From the NCBI GenBank assembly GCA_017475925.1, contig JAFVER010000205.1, positions 1-35,080 of the forward strand: a stretch of 35,080 nt of DNA, written 5' to 3'. This DNA is from Anaerovibrio sp. (lineage in GTDB: Bacteria; Bacillota; Negativicutes; Selenomonadales; Selenomonadaceae). Of the stretch, positions 26,143-32,842 are shown in pieces. Within the stretch, counting starts at the first letter, position 1. Each line of letters begins with the position of its first letter. The notes below the pieces were generated by a model. It was given only the letters and a program-made list of their open reading frames with translations, was not told the DNA's origin and ran no database searches. The translations under genes were made by a program, and so were the position numbers.

Positions 26143-26171
26143 AAATTTTTCTTATTTTAGAAGAAAAATTT
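26143..26171. promoter_or_regulatory. 11-bp perfect AT-rich palindrome before the flavodoxin gene
   Basis: AAATTTTTCTT (26143-26153), a seven-base spacer, then AAGAAAAATTT (26161-26171). A TATAAT follows at 26184 but without a good -35. It may be an RNA hairpin in the DUF3793-flavodoxin message that stabilises or punctuates the transcript, or an operator. It lacks the U-run of a terminator on the plus strand. Confidence 0.4.
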
Positions 26172-26209
26172 GAACAATAGAGTTATAATATTGAAAGGAA
26201 GTTGATAAA

Positions 26210-26650
26210 ATGAAGCTTGCTGTTGTGTATTGGTCTGGTACAGGTAACACTCAGGCCATGGCTGAGGCTATGGTGGAGGGGGCACAGGCTGCCGGAGCCG
26301 AGACAGAGATATTTTCTGTTGATGCCTTTGGTGTTGATAAGATGAAGGATTACCAGGGCTTTTTATTTGGCTGTCCGGCTATGGGCTGTGAGGTTCTGGA
26401 GGAAAGTGAGTTTGAGCCGTTTTTTACTGAGGCCGAGGCTCATCTTAATGGAATACCGGTGGGGCTGTTTGGTTCTTATGGCTGGGGTAGTGGTGAGTGG
26501 CTGCAGGATTGGCAGGAGCGGTCAAAAAAAGCAGGTGCCAAGGTGTACAAGGATGGCCTGATGATTAATAACACTCCTGACGATGATGGCCTTGCCCAAT
26601 GTAGGGAGTTTGCCCAGGGGTTTGTGAATGACAGTCGAATTAATCCTTAG
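26210..26650 (+). CDS. Flavodoxin
   Basis: A 146-residue short-chain flavodoxin, an FMN electron carrier that can replace ferredoxin when iron is scarce. The phosphate loop is YWSGTGNTQAMA (about 7-18). The first isoalloxazine-contact loop is FGCPAMGCE (about 52-60) and the second is GSYGWGSGEW (about 87-96). It lies downstream of the Fur-boxed DUF3793 gene and is probably co-transcribed with it. AAAGGAAG precedes ATG 26210. Length and loops are normal for the clostridial type. Confidence 0.93.
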   Translation: MKLAVVYWSGTGNTQAMAEAMVEGAQAAGAETEIFSVDAFGVDKMKDYQGFLFGCPAMGCEVLEESEFEPFFTEAEAHLNGIPVGLFGSYGWGSGEWLQDWQERSKKAGAKVYKDGLMINNTPDDDGLAQCREFAQGFVNDSRINP

Positions 26651-26696
26651 CGCCCGTTAGCGTAGGGTGAAAGACAACTGATATGTGAGAATAATT

Positions 26697-26753
26697 TGGC
26701 TCTTCGGGGTTATGGGCGGATTTTATCCATGATACCACCAAAGAGCCATTTTT
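26697..26753 (+). terminator. Hairpin terminator after flavodoxin, possibly derived from an IS end
   Basis: TGGCTCTT (26697-26704) pairs perfectly with AAGAGCCA (26741-26748), followed by TTTTT. The sequence inside (CGGGGTTATGGGCGG) and the GGCTCTT/AAGAGCC ends resemble terminal inverted repeats of ISL3-type elements, so an old IS end may now serve as a terminator. The loop is long (36 bases), so strength is uncertain. Confidence 0.5.
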
Positions 26754-26782
26754 GTAATATTTTTAATATGAGGAGGCAGGAA

Positions 26783-27625
26783 ATGAAGCTTGCAGGAAAT
26801 ATTTTGCTTTTCGTGGCGGTTGTTATAGCCGTTTCAAACACGGTTTTTGCGAAGCCGTACGAATATGGACTGGAGCTTGTCGGTCTGCAAAACAGCCCCG
26901 TCGTAAATAACATCGACTTTGAGGAGGCGAAAGCGAAAAAGGCCTGCTTCTGTATCAGTGACATGGACGGCAACGGATGGCTGGAATTCACCATCGCGAA
27001 AATGGATGGGACAGGGATGTATCTGGATTATGTGTGCTATGAATATGAACCGGCAAATGAGAACGTGTTAAGTCCAGTGGAGCTCCGGCCACCGGAGGCC
27101 GGGTTCAAGCCAAGGTTCGCCGGGATGGCGGGAGAAAACAGATTGACGGCTTATCGTGTAATTGACGAAAATAATCTCGAAGAGCGTTATTATCATATTG
27201 ATACGTTATACAGAAAAAATAGCATTCCTTGGCTTAAGGACGGGGAATATATTGTGGCACGGCAGCTTATAAACAAGTCGAACCATATGCTGTTTACATA
27301 TCTTGCCGCCACAGAGCAGGGGATAATCAAGGGCTCCGAAACTAGACCAGGAATGCAGGATTTTATGCCAGAAAAGTACAAGGACCCAAATGGTGTGGAA
27401 ATCGACAGGGACACCTTTGAGCATTCGGCAGAGGGTTATATCGTGAACGCGGAGAAAACAGAGGCCACATTCCTTTGGATTTCCATTGGGGAGCTTCAGC
27501 AGGCCATTGATCTTGGAAAGGACGCGACATGGGAGCTGCTCCAGAAATCATGGCAGGGCTTTCGGTTTGGGGATATTCCCCAGGGTCACGACCCAACAGG
27601 TGATGGAGATGGAGTAGTTTACTAA
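26783..27625 (+). CDS. Secreted protein of unknown function
   Basis: 280 residues, not recognised. A clear signal peptide (about 1-25: MKLAGNILLFVAVVIAVSN, then TVFA) precedes a mature part rich in aromatic and acidic residues. A DMDGNGWLEF stretch near residue 55 resembles a calcium-binding or FG-GAP/EF-hand-like loop, and the protein ends in an Asp/Gly-rich tail (DPTGDGDG). ATG 26783 has AGGAGG about seven bases upstream; a longer frame from 26696 begins inside the terminator hairpin and is rejected. Codons look more GC-rich (gcg, ccg, cgg, atc) than its neighbours, a possible sign of transfer. No terminator separates it from the next gene, 63 bases on. Confidence 0.7.
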   Translation: MKLAGNILLFVAVVIAVSNTVFAKPYEYGLELVGLQNSPVVNNIDFEEAKAKKACFCISDMDGNGWLEFTIAKMDGTGMYLDYVCYEYEPANENVLSPVELRPPEAGFKPRFAGMAGENRLTAYRVIDENNLEERYYHIDTLYRKNSIPWLKDGEYIVARQLINKSNHMLFTYLAATEQGIIKGSETRPGMQDFMPEKYKDPNGVEIDRDTFEHSAEGYIVNAEKTEATFLWISIGELQQAIDLGKDATWELLQKSWQGFRFGDIPQGHDPTGDGDGVVY

Positions 27626-27688
27626 TTCACAAGAAAGCCTTTATTTGTTAAAATACATGTTGAAGTGAATTACAGGAGGCTTTTTTAT

Positions 27689-28828
27689 ATGAAATGGGTA
27701 AGATTTTTATTAATCATGCTGGCCATGGTTTCACTCAATATAAATGTGTTGGAAGCCAAGGCTATAACAAGCTATCGGCCGGTGGTTACCTGGGATAAGG
27801 TAGCTGAGGCTGATTTGGTCACTTTATTTGGCCCGGCAACTGTTTCTCAGGAGCAAATGATAAGTTTTATATTGGCGCGCAATCCGGAGCCTAAAATCAA
27901 CTGCTCCATTGAGGAGCTGGTGGCGGCCTACTATAAAGAAGGAGATATTGAGGGCATCCGGCCAGATGTAGCGCTGTGTCAGGCGTTGAAGGAAACCGGC
28001 TTCTTCATGTATGGCAATGATGTCAGCTATCAGCAGAATAATTTCTGTGGCCTTGGAGCCACCGGCAACAAGGCACCGGGCTTTAGCTTCTTTACCCCTC
28101 AGCGGGGAGTGCGGGCCCATATCCAGCACCTGATAGGCTATGCTTCAAAGAATTTGCCTAAGCAGGAGCTTATTGATCCAAGATATGAGGTCTTGGTAAC
28201 GAAATATCCTCAATTCCATGGTACGGCGGTTTATTGGACAGATTTAAACGGTAAATGGGCAGTACCGGGAACCACCTACGGTCAGGATATTATTCGGTTG
28301 TGGCGGGAGGCCCAGTCGGACCGCTATGGTGATAGTCCGTTAAACAATGACCTTAAGGAGGCAGAGGCTAACCCTGATGATATTTCAGCCTGGCAGCGGG
28401 TATATATTACAGCCCGTCAGATGGGTAATTACAAGGAGGCTGTACGGGCCTGTAATGAGATTACCCGGCTGGACAAGTACAACGTAGTTGCCTTTATTAA
28501 TTGTGGTGATATACTCAGAGAATGGGGAAAAAACGAAGAAGCCCTGGCAGCTTATGATGCCGCCTTGGCCTTAAGGCCGAAAAAATATGATGCATTAAAT
28601 GGCAAGGCCTATCTGTTGGCCGCTAATGGATATAGGCAGCAGGCCCTTGAGCTTTATGATAAAATATTGGCCTCCAAGCCGGATGACAGTATTGCACTGT
28701 ATAACCGTGCCTGTCTCCTGGTGGCCTTGGGGAATGCTGAACAAGGCTCTGCTGAACTGAAAAAGCTGGCTAAGGCATATCCAAATAACGAGATTATTCA
28801 GAAAGCCTGGGCAGAGTGCCAGAAATGA
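27689..28828 (+). CDS. Exported glucosaminidase-domain protein with TPR repeats
   Basis: 379 residues. A signal peptide (about 1-24, ending LEAKA) precedes a GH73-like N-acetylglucosaminidase domain (about 45-205): the catalytic Glu is in CQALKETGFFMYG, followed by QQNNFCGLGATG and a RGVRAHIQHLIGYA segment, typical of peptidoglycan hydrolases. The C-terminal half (about 220-379) holds about four TPR motifs (for example EAVRACNEITRLDKYNVVAFINCG). The TPR part may place the enzyme in a complex or control access to the wall. ATG 27689 has AGGAGG nine bases upstream. A strong hairpin terminator follows. It likely acts in the periplasm on the thin murein layer of this diderm. Confidence 0.85.
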   Translation: MKWVRFLLIMLAMVSLNINVLEAKAITSYRPVVTWDKVAEADLVTLFGPATVSQEQMISFILARNPEPKINCSIEELVAAYYKEGDIEGIRPDVALCQALKETGFFMYGNDVSYQQNNFCGLGATGNKAPGFSFFTPQRGVRAHIQHLIGYASKNLPKQELIDPRYEVLVTKYPQFHGTAVYWTDLNGKWAVPGTTYGQDIIRLWREAQSDRYGDSPLNNDLKEAEANPDDISAWQRVYITARQMGNYKEAVRACNEITRLDKYNVVAFINCGDILREWGKNEEALAAYDAALALRPKKYDALNGKAYLLAANGYRQQALELYDKILASKPDDSIALYNRACLLVALGNAEQGSAELKKLAKAYPNNEIIQKAWAECQK

Positions 28829-28832
28829 TGTA

Positions 28833-28870
28833 AAAAAATCATCTGACTGTTTTTTGTCAGATGATTTTTT
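28833..28870. terminator. Strong bidirectional terminator
   Basis: A 15-bp perfect stem, AAAAAATCATCTGAC (28833-28847) with GTCAGATGATTTTTT (28856-28870), ending in T runs on both strands. It closes the glucosaminidase gene. The rest of the gap to 29003 is AT-rich with nothing else recognised. Confidence 0.9.
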
Positions 28871-29003
28871 AATTTCCTTGCTATGAGCAAGCTTTAAAAA
28901 TTATGTAAAAAAACCATATCTCTAAGGGAAATAAGGACTTTTGGGGAAGTATGGGAGATATTTAATTTATTGTTTTGAATTGTTCTGCGATTAATAAATA
29001 ACA

Positions 29004-29104
29004 AGAAAAAAGGCGGCTAATAACCGCCTTCCTGAAGGTCTGTGACGTCCGCCGTAATCAATATATAAGTGCTACAAAACGACGAGGCCACCCTTGACCT
29101 TATT
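29004..29104 (-). ncRNA. Orphan small RNA gene, about 100 nt
   Basis: On the minus strand this intergenic stretch has a complete transcription unit with no reading frame. A promoter at 29111-29139 points into it, and it ends at a terminator hairpin, AAGGCGG (29010-29016) with CCGCCTT (29024-29030), followed by a U-run. Within it AAGGTC near 29096-29101 can pair with GACCTT near 29035-29040, closing a central domain rich in GGC/GCC and GACG/CGUC pieces. No gene follows on this strand, so it should act in trans or as a stand-alone RNA. It is not 6S, SRP RNA, RNase P or tmRNA by size or motif. Rfam families restricted to Selenomonadales would be the first comparison. Confidence 0.7.
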
Positions 29105-29110
29105 GAGTAC

Positions 29111-29139
29111 ATTATAAGGCTATCAAAAGTCGCTGTCAA
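29111..29139 (-). promoter_or_regulatory. Consensus sigma-A promoter of the small RNA
   Basis: On the minus strand: -35 TTGACA (29134-29139), a 17-base spacer, then -10 TATAAT (29111-29116). Both hexamers are perfect, the strongest promoter in the window. Transcription should start near 29104. Confidence 0.85.
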
Positions 29140-29205
29140 GTAATAAAATTAAAAAATTATTAGAAAAACTAATAGGATATAAGGACTACTTTTCGTATTA
29201 TGTTT

Positions 29206-30465
29206 TTATTGTTTATTATTGGTTGCTACAAAGCTGTCCATTAATTTTCCATCTGGCAGGAAGCATTTTACTGTCAGGGTAGACATAGTAGCCTCAAAGG
29301 TAAGATAATTATCAGTTTCCGGCTGGGGCAGCATAATTTTATCAAAGCGCTTGGTACGGGGCACATTGTAACGGCAATTACCAGCTACACCGGTATCTAT
29401 ATAAACCGGGCCATGGTCTGAGGGAGAAAAGTTGAAAATATGGCCATGCCGTCTATATGTATGCTGATGGGCGGTGAATACCAGGTCAATATTCAGCTGG
29501 TCAAAATATGGCATAAAGGTCCTTCCTACAATGTCAATATCTGCAAGGGGCTCATTGCTGTCAAGGCTGTCATAGTTTATTATGTCCTTGTGCATTAAAA
29601 TAACCTTCCATGGCTGAGCGGATTCCTTAATATCATTTTCCAGCCATTGGAGCTGTTCTGGAATCAACCCGGACTGTATAGGGTCAATTTCTTCAAATTG
29701 GGTGTTAAGGACACAGAAATGAACCGGTCCGCAGTCAAAGGAATAATAATAGCCATTAAATTTACTGCTGCCGTTTTCAGGCACAGTGAAATAACCAAGA
29801 TAAGCCTTTGGCAGACGGCATTTCCAATTTAAATCATAGGTTTCGTGATTGCCCATTACTGGTATAAAGGTACGTCCCGGCATGTAATCAGAAATAGCAT
29901 CAAACCATTGTCGCCATTGATAGGCTGCTTCACCGTTGTCAACCAAATCCCCCATGTTTATGAAAAGCCTAGTGTCCGGATTGGCTTCAAAGGCACTGGC
30001 TGCGACATTATGCCAGGTTACATATTCATCTGAACACTGGGAGTCCGGGAAAATAATCGCCTTTATGGAGCTTAAACCTGTGGTATTAAGTGGATACCAG
30101 GCTGTTTTGACTCCGTCCTGGATGATTTGGTATGTGTATTGAAGTGAAGGCTGAAGATTTTCTAATCGTACCTGGTAAATAAATATTTTTTCACCATCAT
30201 CCTCTAAGGCATGGCAATTTGCCTTTTGTATTTTTTCTTCCCCAGAGCTGGTTTTCAATACTATTTCGCAGCTGTTGTGATAATTTCGGGATTGCCACAT
30301 AATAACCCGTGATGTGGCGGGGTCAGTTGTTATGATTTGGCGGGGATAAAATATATCCTCAGCAGCTGGTGCAGCGCCAGCAAAGGAAAATTTTCCCATT
30401 ATGGCAGAAAAAAAGCTGAAGGCGGAAAGCCTTAGAAAAGCCCGTCGGGAAATTGTTTTTAGCAT
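29206..30465 (-). CDS. Tat-exported purple-acid-phosphatase-like metallophosphoesterase
   Basis: A 419-residue exported phosphoesterase. The N-terminus ISRRAFLRLSAF with a hydrophobic stretch and AGAAPA is a twin-arginine signal, so it is probably exported folded with its metals. A fibronectin-like N-domain (about 38-125) precedes the metallophosphatase fold. Metal ligands: PDSQ near residue 140 (replacing the usual GD), MGDLVDNG near 172, GNHET near 206, the LMHKD His near 294, and TAHQHTYRR near 338 (GHxH variant). Substrate is unknown; phosphomonoesters or nucleotides are likely. GGAGG lies six bases before ATG 30465. It is expressed apart from the HAD gene, which lies upstream of it on the same strand with a 94-base gap. 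Confidence 0.88.
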   Translation of the reverse strand: MLKTISRRAFLRLSAFSFFSAIMGKFSFAGAAPAAEDIFYPRQIITTDPATSRVIMWQSRNYHNSCEIVLKTSSGEEKIQKANCHALEDDGEKIFIYQVRLENLQPSLQYTYQIIQDGVKTAWYPLNTTGLSSIKAIIFPDSQCSDEYVTWHNVAASAFEANPDTRLFINMGDLVDNGEAAYQWRQWFDAISDYMPGRTFIPVMGNHETYDLNWKCRLPKAYLGYFTVPENGSSKFNGYYYSFDCGPVHFCVLNTQFEEIDPIQSGLIPEQLQWLENDIKESAQPWKVILMHKDIINYDSLDSNEPLADIDIVGRTFMPYFDQLNIDLVFTAHQHTYRRHGHIFNFSPSDHGPVYIDTGVAGNCRYNVPRTKRFDKIMLPQPETDNYLTFEATMSTLTVKCFLPDGKLMDSFVATNNKQ

Positions 30466-30492
30466 GGTATTCCTCCGGTAAAATGAGACTTT

Positions 30493-30543
30493 TTGAGTTG
30501 GAAATTTAACCTTTCACTGAATGTAGTAGAATAAATCCTGAGC
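30493..30543. repeat. Degenerate copy of the repeat at 34922-34973
   Basis: TTGAGTTGGAAATTTAACC, then CACTGAATG, TAGTAGAATAAATCCTGAGC. Aligned with 34922-34973 it shares most positions along about 51 bases, including an identical TAGTAGAATAAATCCT core. Here the palindrome that precedes the core in the other copy has decayed. It lies between the HAD and phosphoesterase genes. Confidence 0.6.
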
Positions 30544-30559
30544 ACCTGTTAGTTAAGGG

Positions 30560-31195
30560 TCAAAGTAGTTCGCTGAGACAATGGATAATTTGTACTGATG
30601 GAAAGGCAGCCAGCTCCTGGGCCGTGGTGGTACCTGTTAATACACCGGCAAAATCAATACCGGCATTTTGAGCGGCACCGGCGTCATAGATGCTGTCACC
30701 TACGTAAATTACCTGCTGCTTGTTGGCATGGGTTAAATTAAGAGCCATGTTGATGCCCTCTGGATTTGGCTTGTAGGCGGTGGTGTCCTCGCTGCCTATA
30801 ATCAGGTCTATTAGGTGGGAATAACCATCCAGCTGAAATTTTTCGCTTATGCGGTGCCGGGTTTTTGTTGAAATAATGGCAGTTGTACAGCCATCAGCCT
30901 TTATTTTTTCCAGGGCTGCAATAGTATCTGGGAAAAACACAGTGTTTGGTGTCATCAGCTCATCGGCAAATTTTTTATATGTTTTTAGGAAAAGCTGTTG
31001 TTCGGCAGGATTTTTTATTCCGGTAAGGTGTGTAATGGCATCCATCATAGGCATTCCAATGGTCTTTTTTATTTCTTCCTCACCTTTTTGTGGAATATTG
31101 AGCTTTTCCACGGTTTTTTGAAAGCAGACAACTATTCCCTTTTCGGAATTTGCCAGAGTATAATCGAAGTCAAAAAAATAATATTTATATTTCAT
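30560..31195 (-). CDS. HAD-superfamily phosphatase, phosphoglycolate-phosphatase-like
   Basis: A 211-residue soluble phosphatase. Motif I is DFDYTLANS (nucleophile Asp near residue 9), motif II is IISTKTR, the motif III Lys is in AYKPNPEGI, and motif IV is GDSIYDAGAAQNAG. A helical cap between motifs I and II (about 18-85) places it in the Gph/PpaX-like group. Specific substrate is not determinable; phosphoglycolate and pyrophosphate are the usual guesses. GGGAG precedes ATG 31195. It is divergent from the thioesterase gene. Confidence 0.88.
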   Translation of the reverse strand: MKYKYYFFDFDYTLANSEKGIVVCFQKTVEKLNIPQKGEEEIKKTIGMPMMDAITHLTGIKNPAEQQLFLKTYKKFADELMTPNTVFFPDTIAALEKIKADGCTTAIISTKTRHRISEKFQLDGYSHLIDLIIGSEDTTAYKPNPEGINMALNLTHANKQQVIYVGDSIYDAGAAQNAGIDFAGVLTGTTTAQELAAFPSVQIIHCLSELL

Positions 31196-31222
31196 AGTAA
31201 TTCTCCCTGGATGATGTAAAAA

Positions 31223-31251
31223 ATGAAAAATTTGAATGCTTGGGGTATAAT
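31223..31251 (+). promoter_or_regulatory. Putative promoter of the thioesterase gene
   Basis: -10 TATAAT (31246-31251) with a weak -35 ATGAAA (31223-31228) at 17 bases, inside the divergent region between the HAD and thioesterase genes. Confidence 0.4.
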
Positions 31252-31359
31252 CAATAATAACTTAAACTTTCCATATATACAATATATATTCACGTGGCTA
31301 TCAGTAATTTCTATATGGGAGGTTTGAACAATAACATATATTACAGAGGTGGAAAAGAA

Positions 31360-31791
31360 ATGTCCGAAGATATAATCGAAAAACTCACCAGTCATTTACA
31401 GCTTTTTTATCGGCAAAATCCCTATGTGGAGCTTCTGAAAATTCGGATTGATGATATAAAGGAAGGCCGGGTTGTTCTGAAAATGGATATAGAAAAGCTG
31501 CACACAAATTTCTATGAAATGAGCCATGGCGGTGCCCTGATGAGCTTGGCAGACACTGCCATGGGGGCTGCCTGTCTGTCCTGCAATAAAAAGGTGGTCA
31601 CGCTTTCCTTTAACATGAATTTTATAAAAGGGGTGCCGTTAGGAACCAAGCTTGAGGCCACAGGCACGGTGGTGCACAATGGCTCACGGACTATGGTTTG
31701 TGAAACAGAGTTTGTAAATGAAGAAGGAAAAGTGTTTTGTAAGGGAAGTGGAACATTTTTTGTTTTGGGAAAGCTTCTTGAAGGAAATTGA
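31360..31791 (+). CDS. PaaI-type hotdog-fold thioesterase
   Basis: A 143-residue acyl-CoA thioesterase of the PaaI group. The family core is HTNFYEMSHGGALMSLADTAMGAA (Asn/His near 52-58 with the following Asp), then VTLSFNMNFIKGV and VVHNGSRTMVCETEF. It probably hydrolyses aryl- or acyl-CoA thioesters as a tetramer. A frame open from 31294 adds 22 residues, but ATG 31360 has AGAGGTGG upstream and gives the normal length. It converges with the PRC-barrel gene across a shared terminator. Confidence 0.88.
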   Translation: MSEDIIEKLTSHLQLFYRQNPYVELLKIRIDDIKEGRVVLKMDIEKLHTNFYEMSHGGALMSLADTAMGAACLSCNKKVVTLSFNMNFIKGVPLGTKLEATGTVVHNGSRTMVCETEFVNEEGKVFCKGSGTFFVLGKLLEGN

Positions 31792-31798
31792 ATGAACT

Positions 31799-31838
31799 AA
31801 AAAAGCGTTGGCAACAAGTAAAGTGCCAACGCTTTTTT
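31799..31838. terminator. Bidirectional terminator between convergent genes
   Basis: A perfect 15-bp stem, AAAAAAGCGTTGGCA (31799-31813) with TGCCAACGCTTTTTT (31824-31838). T runs on both strands serve the thioesterase gene (plus) and the PRC-barrel gene (minus). Confidence 0.92.
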
Positions 31839-31841
31839 CTC

Positions 31842-32813
31842 TTATTGAACGTTAAGAGTGAGCTGTACGAACATCTGGGACAGGTTAGCCCGCTGGATAA
31901 CTTCATCAGTGATGACGTCACCTTCATTTACAATAACTACACCGGTTGGTGAGGTCAATGTGCGACGGGCAGTCTTGCCTAAAACAAACCGACGCTGACG
32001 GTCACTGGTGGCCTTGTCAGCTGCCTGATGGAGATTGTCACCTGGCTTTTCTTCTGCCGGAGCTTCAGGCTCAGGTTCAGGTTCGGCTTCAATCTCAGGC
32101 TCTGGGGCAGCCTCAGGCTCCTCTGCTGGCTCTACGGTAGGCTCTTCAACCTCCGGCTGGGCTTCCTCAGTCACATCAGCTTCTGGCTCAGCTTCCACCT
32201 CTGGTTCAGGTACTGCCTCCTCCTCAGGCTCGGCAACAGCCTCTTCAGCTACCGGTTCAGGCTCAGGCTCTGGTTCTGCCACAGGCTCAGCTACAGTTTC
32301 AACCGGTGCCGGTGCCTCAACGTCTAATTTTTCAGTTTTTTTTTCCGAGTCAGTATCGGAATCAATAATGGTTACCTGCTTACCAAAAATGGAAATCTGC
32401 TCAGAGGAGATTTCAGACAGGCTGCCATCAGAGGATTCGATTTCGCACTTTTCAATCTTTCCGCCTTCACCAACGTAGATTTCCACAACTTTACCCTGGA
32501 TAGTACCGGATTTTGTAATGGCCTTGGTGTTAATGACTCTGACATTTTCATCCATCATGCCTTCATAGTCACCAGCATCCTCAAGGGTAAGAATGGTTTC
32601 ACTGTTTATTACCGTTACAGCATCGGCACCAATGGCAACTACTGAAGAATATGGCAGTAGCTTTACGCCTCTATACCAATCATCATCTTCGATAATTATG
32701 GCAGCAATGGCACCATTTTTTGCATCAATGAGCAAACTCTTGCTCATGCCTAATTCCCGGCCCTCGGTAATACTGATTATCGGCAGGCCGATGATTTCAA
32801 CACTTTTTTTCAT
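31842..32813 (-). CDS. PRC-barrel protein with a long Glu/Pro-rich linker
   Basis: 323 residues, cytoplasmic. Two PRC-barrel-like domains lie at about 5-72 and 92-152, the second ending in FGKQVTIIDS. A Glu/Pro/Ala/Val-rich tract of about 105 residues follows (about 165-270, units such as EPEPEPEPVAEEAV). A conserved-looking C-terminal block (about 283-323) reads RRFVLGKTARRTL, then VIVNEGDVITDEVIQRANLSQM. PRC barrels bind RNA, photosynthetic subunits or cell-division partners; none can be named here. The acidic tract should be extended and unstructured. GGAGG precedes ATG 32813. It lies 29 bases downstream of the TPR protein with the same tract, so the two likely act together. Confidence 0.8.
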   Translation of the reverse strand: MKKSVEIIGLPIISITEGRELGMSKSLLIDAKNGAIAAIIIEDDDWYRGVKLLPYSSVVAIGADAVTVINSETILTLEDAGDYEGMMDENVRVINTKAITKSGTIQGKVVEIYVGEGGKIEKCEIESSDGSLSEISSEQISIFGKQVTIIDSDTDSEKKTEKLDVEAPAPVETVAEPVAEPEPEPEPVAEEAVAEPEEEAVPEPEVEAEPEADVTEEAQPEVEEPTVEPAEEPEAAPEPEIEAEPEPEPEAPAEEKPGDNLHQAADKATSDRQRRFVLGKTARRTLTSPTGVVIVNEGDVITDEVIQRANLSQMFVQLTLNVQ

Positions 32814-32842
32814 GGAAAATTCCTCCTAAAAATTTATCAAAT

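Noticed and set aside
26696-26782. A longer N-terminus for the secreted unknown protein
   Set aside because: The extension would start at TTG inside a terminator hairpin, has no ribosome-binding site, and would bury the signal peptide.
32035-32478. A 147-residue Ser/Gly-rich open frame on the plus strand
   Set aside because: It is the antisense shadow of the Glu/Pro-rich codons of the PRC-barrel gene; it has no ribosome-binding site and only low-complexity sequence.
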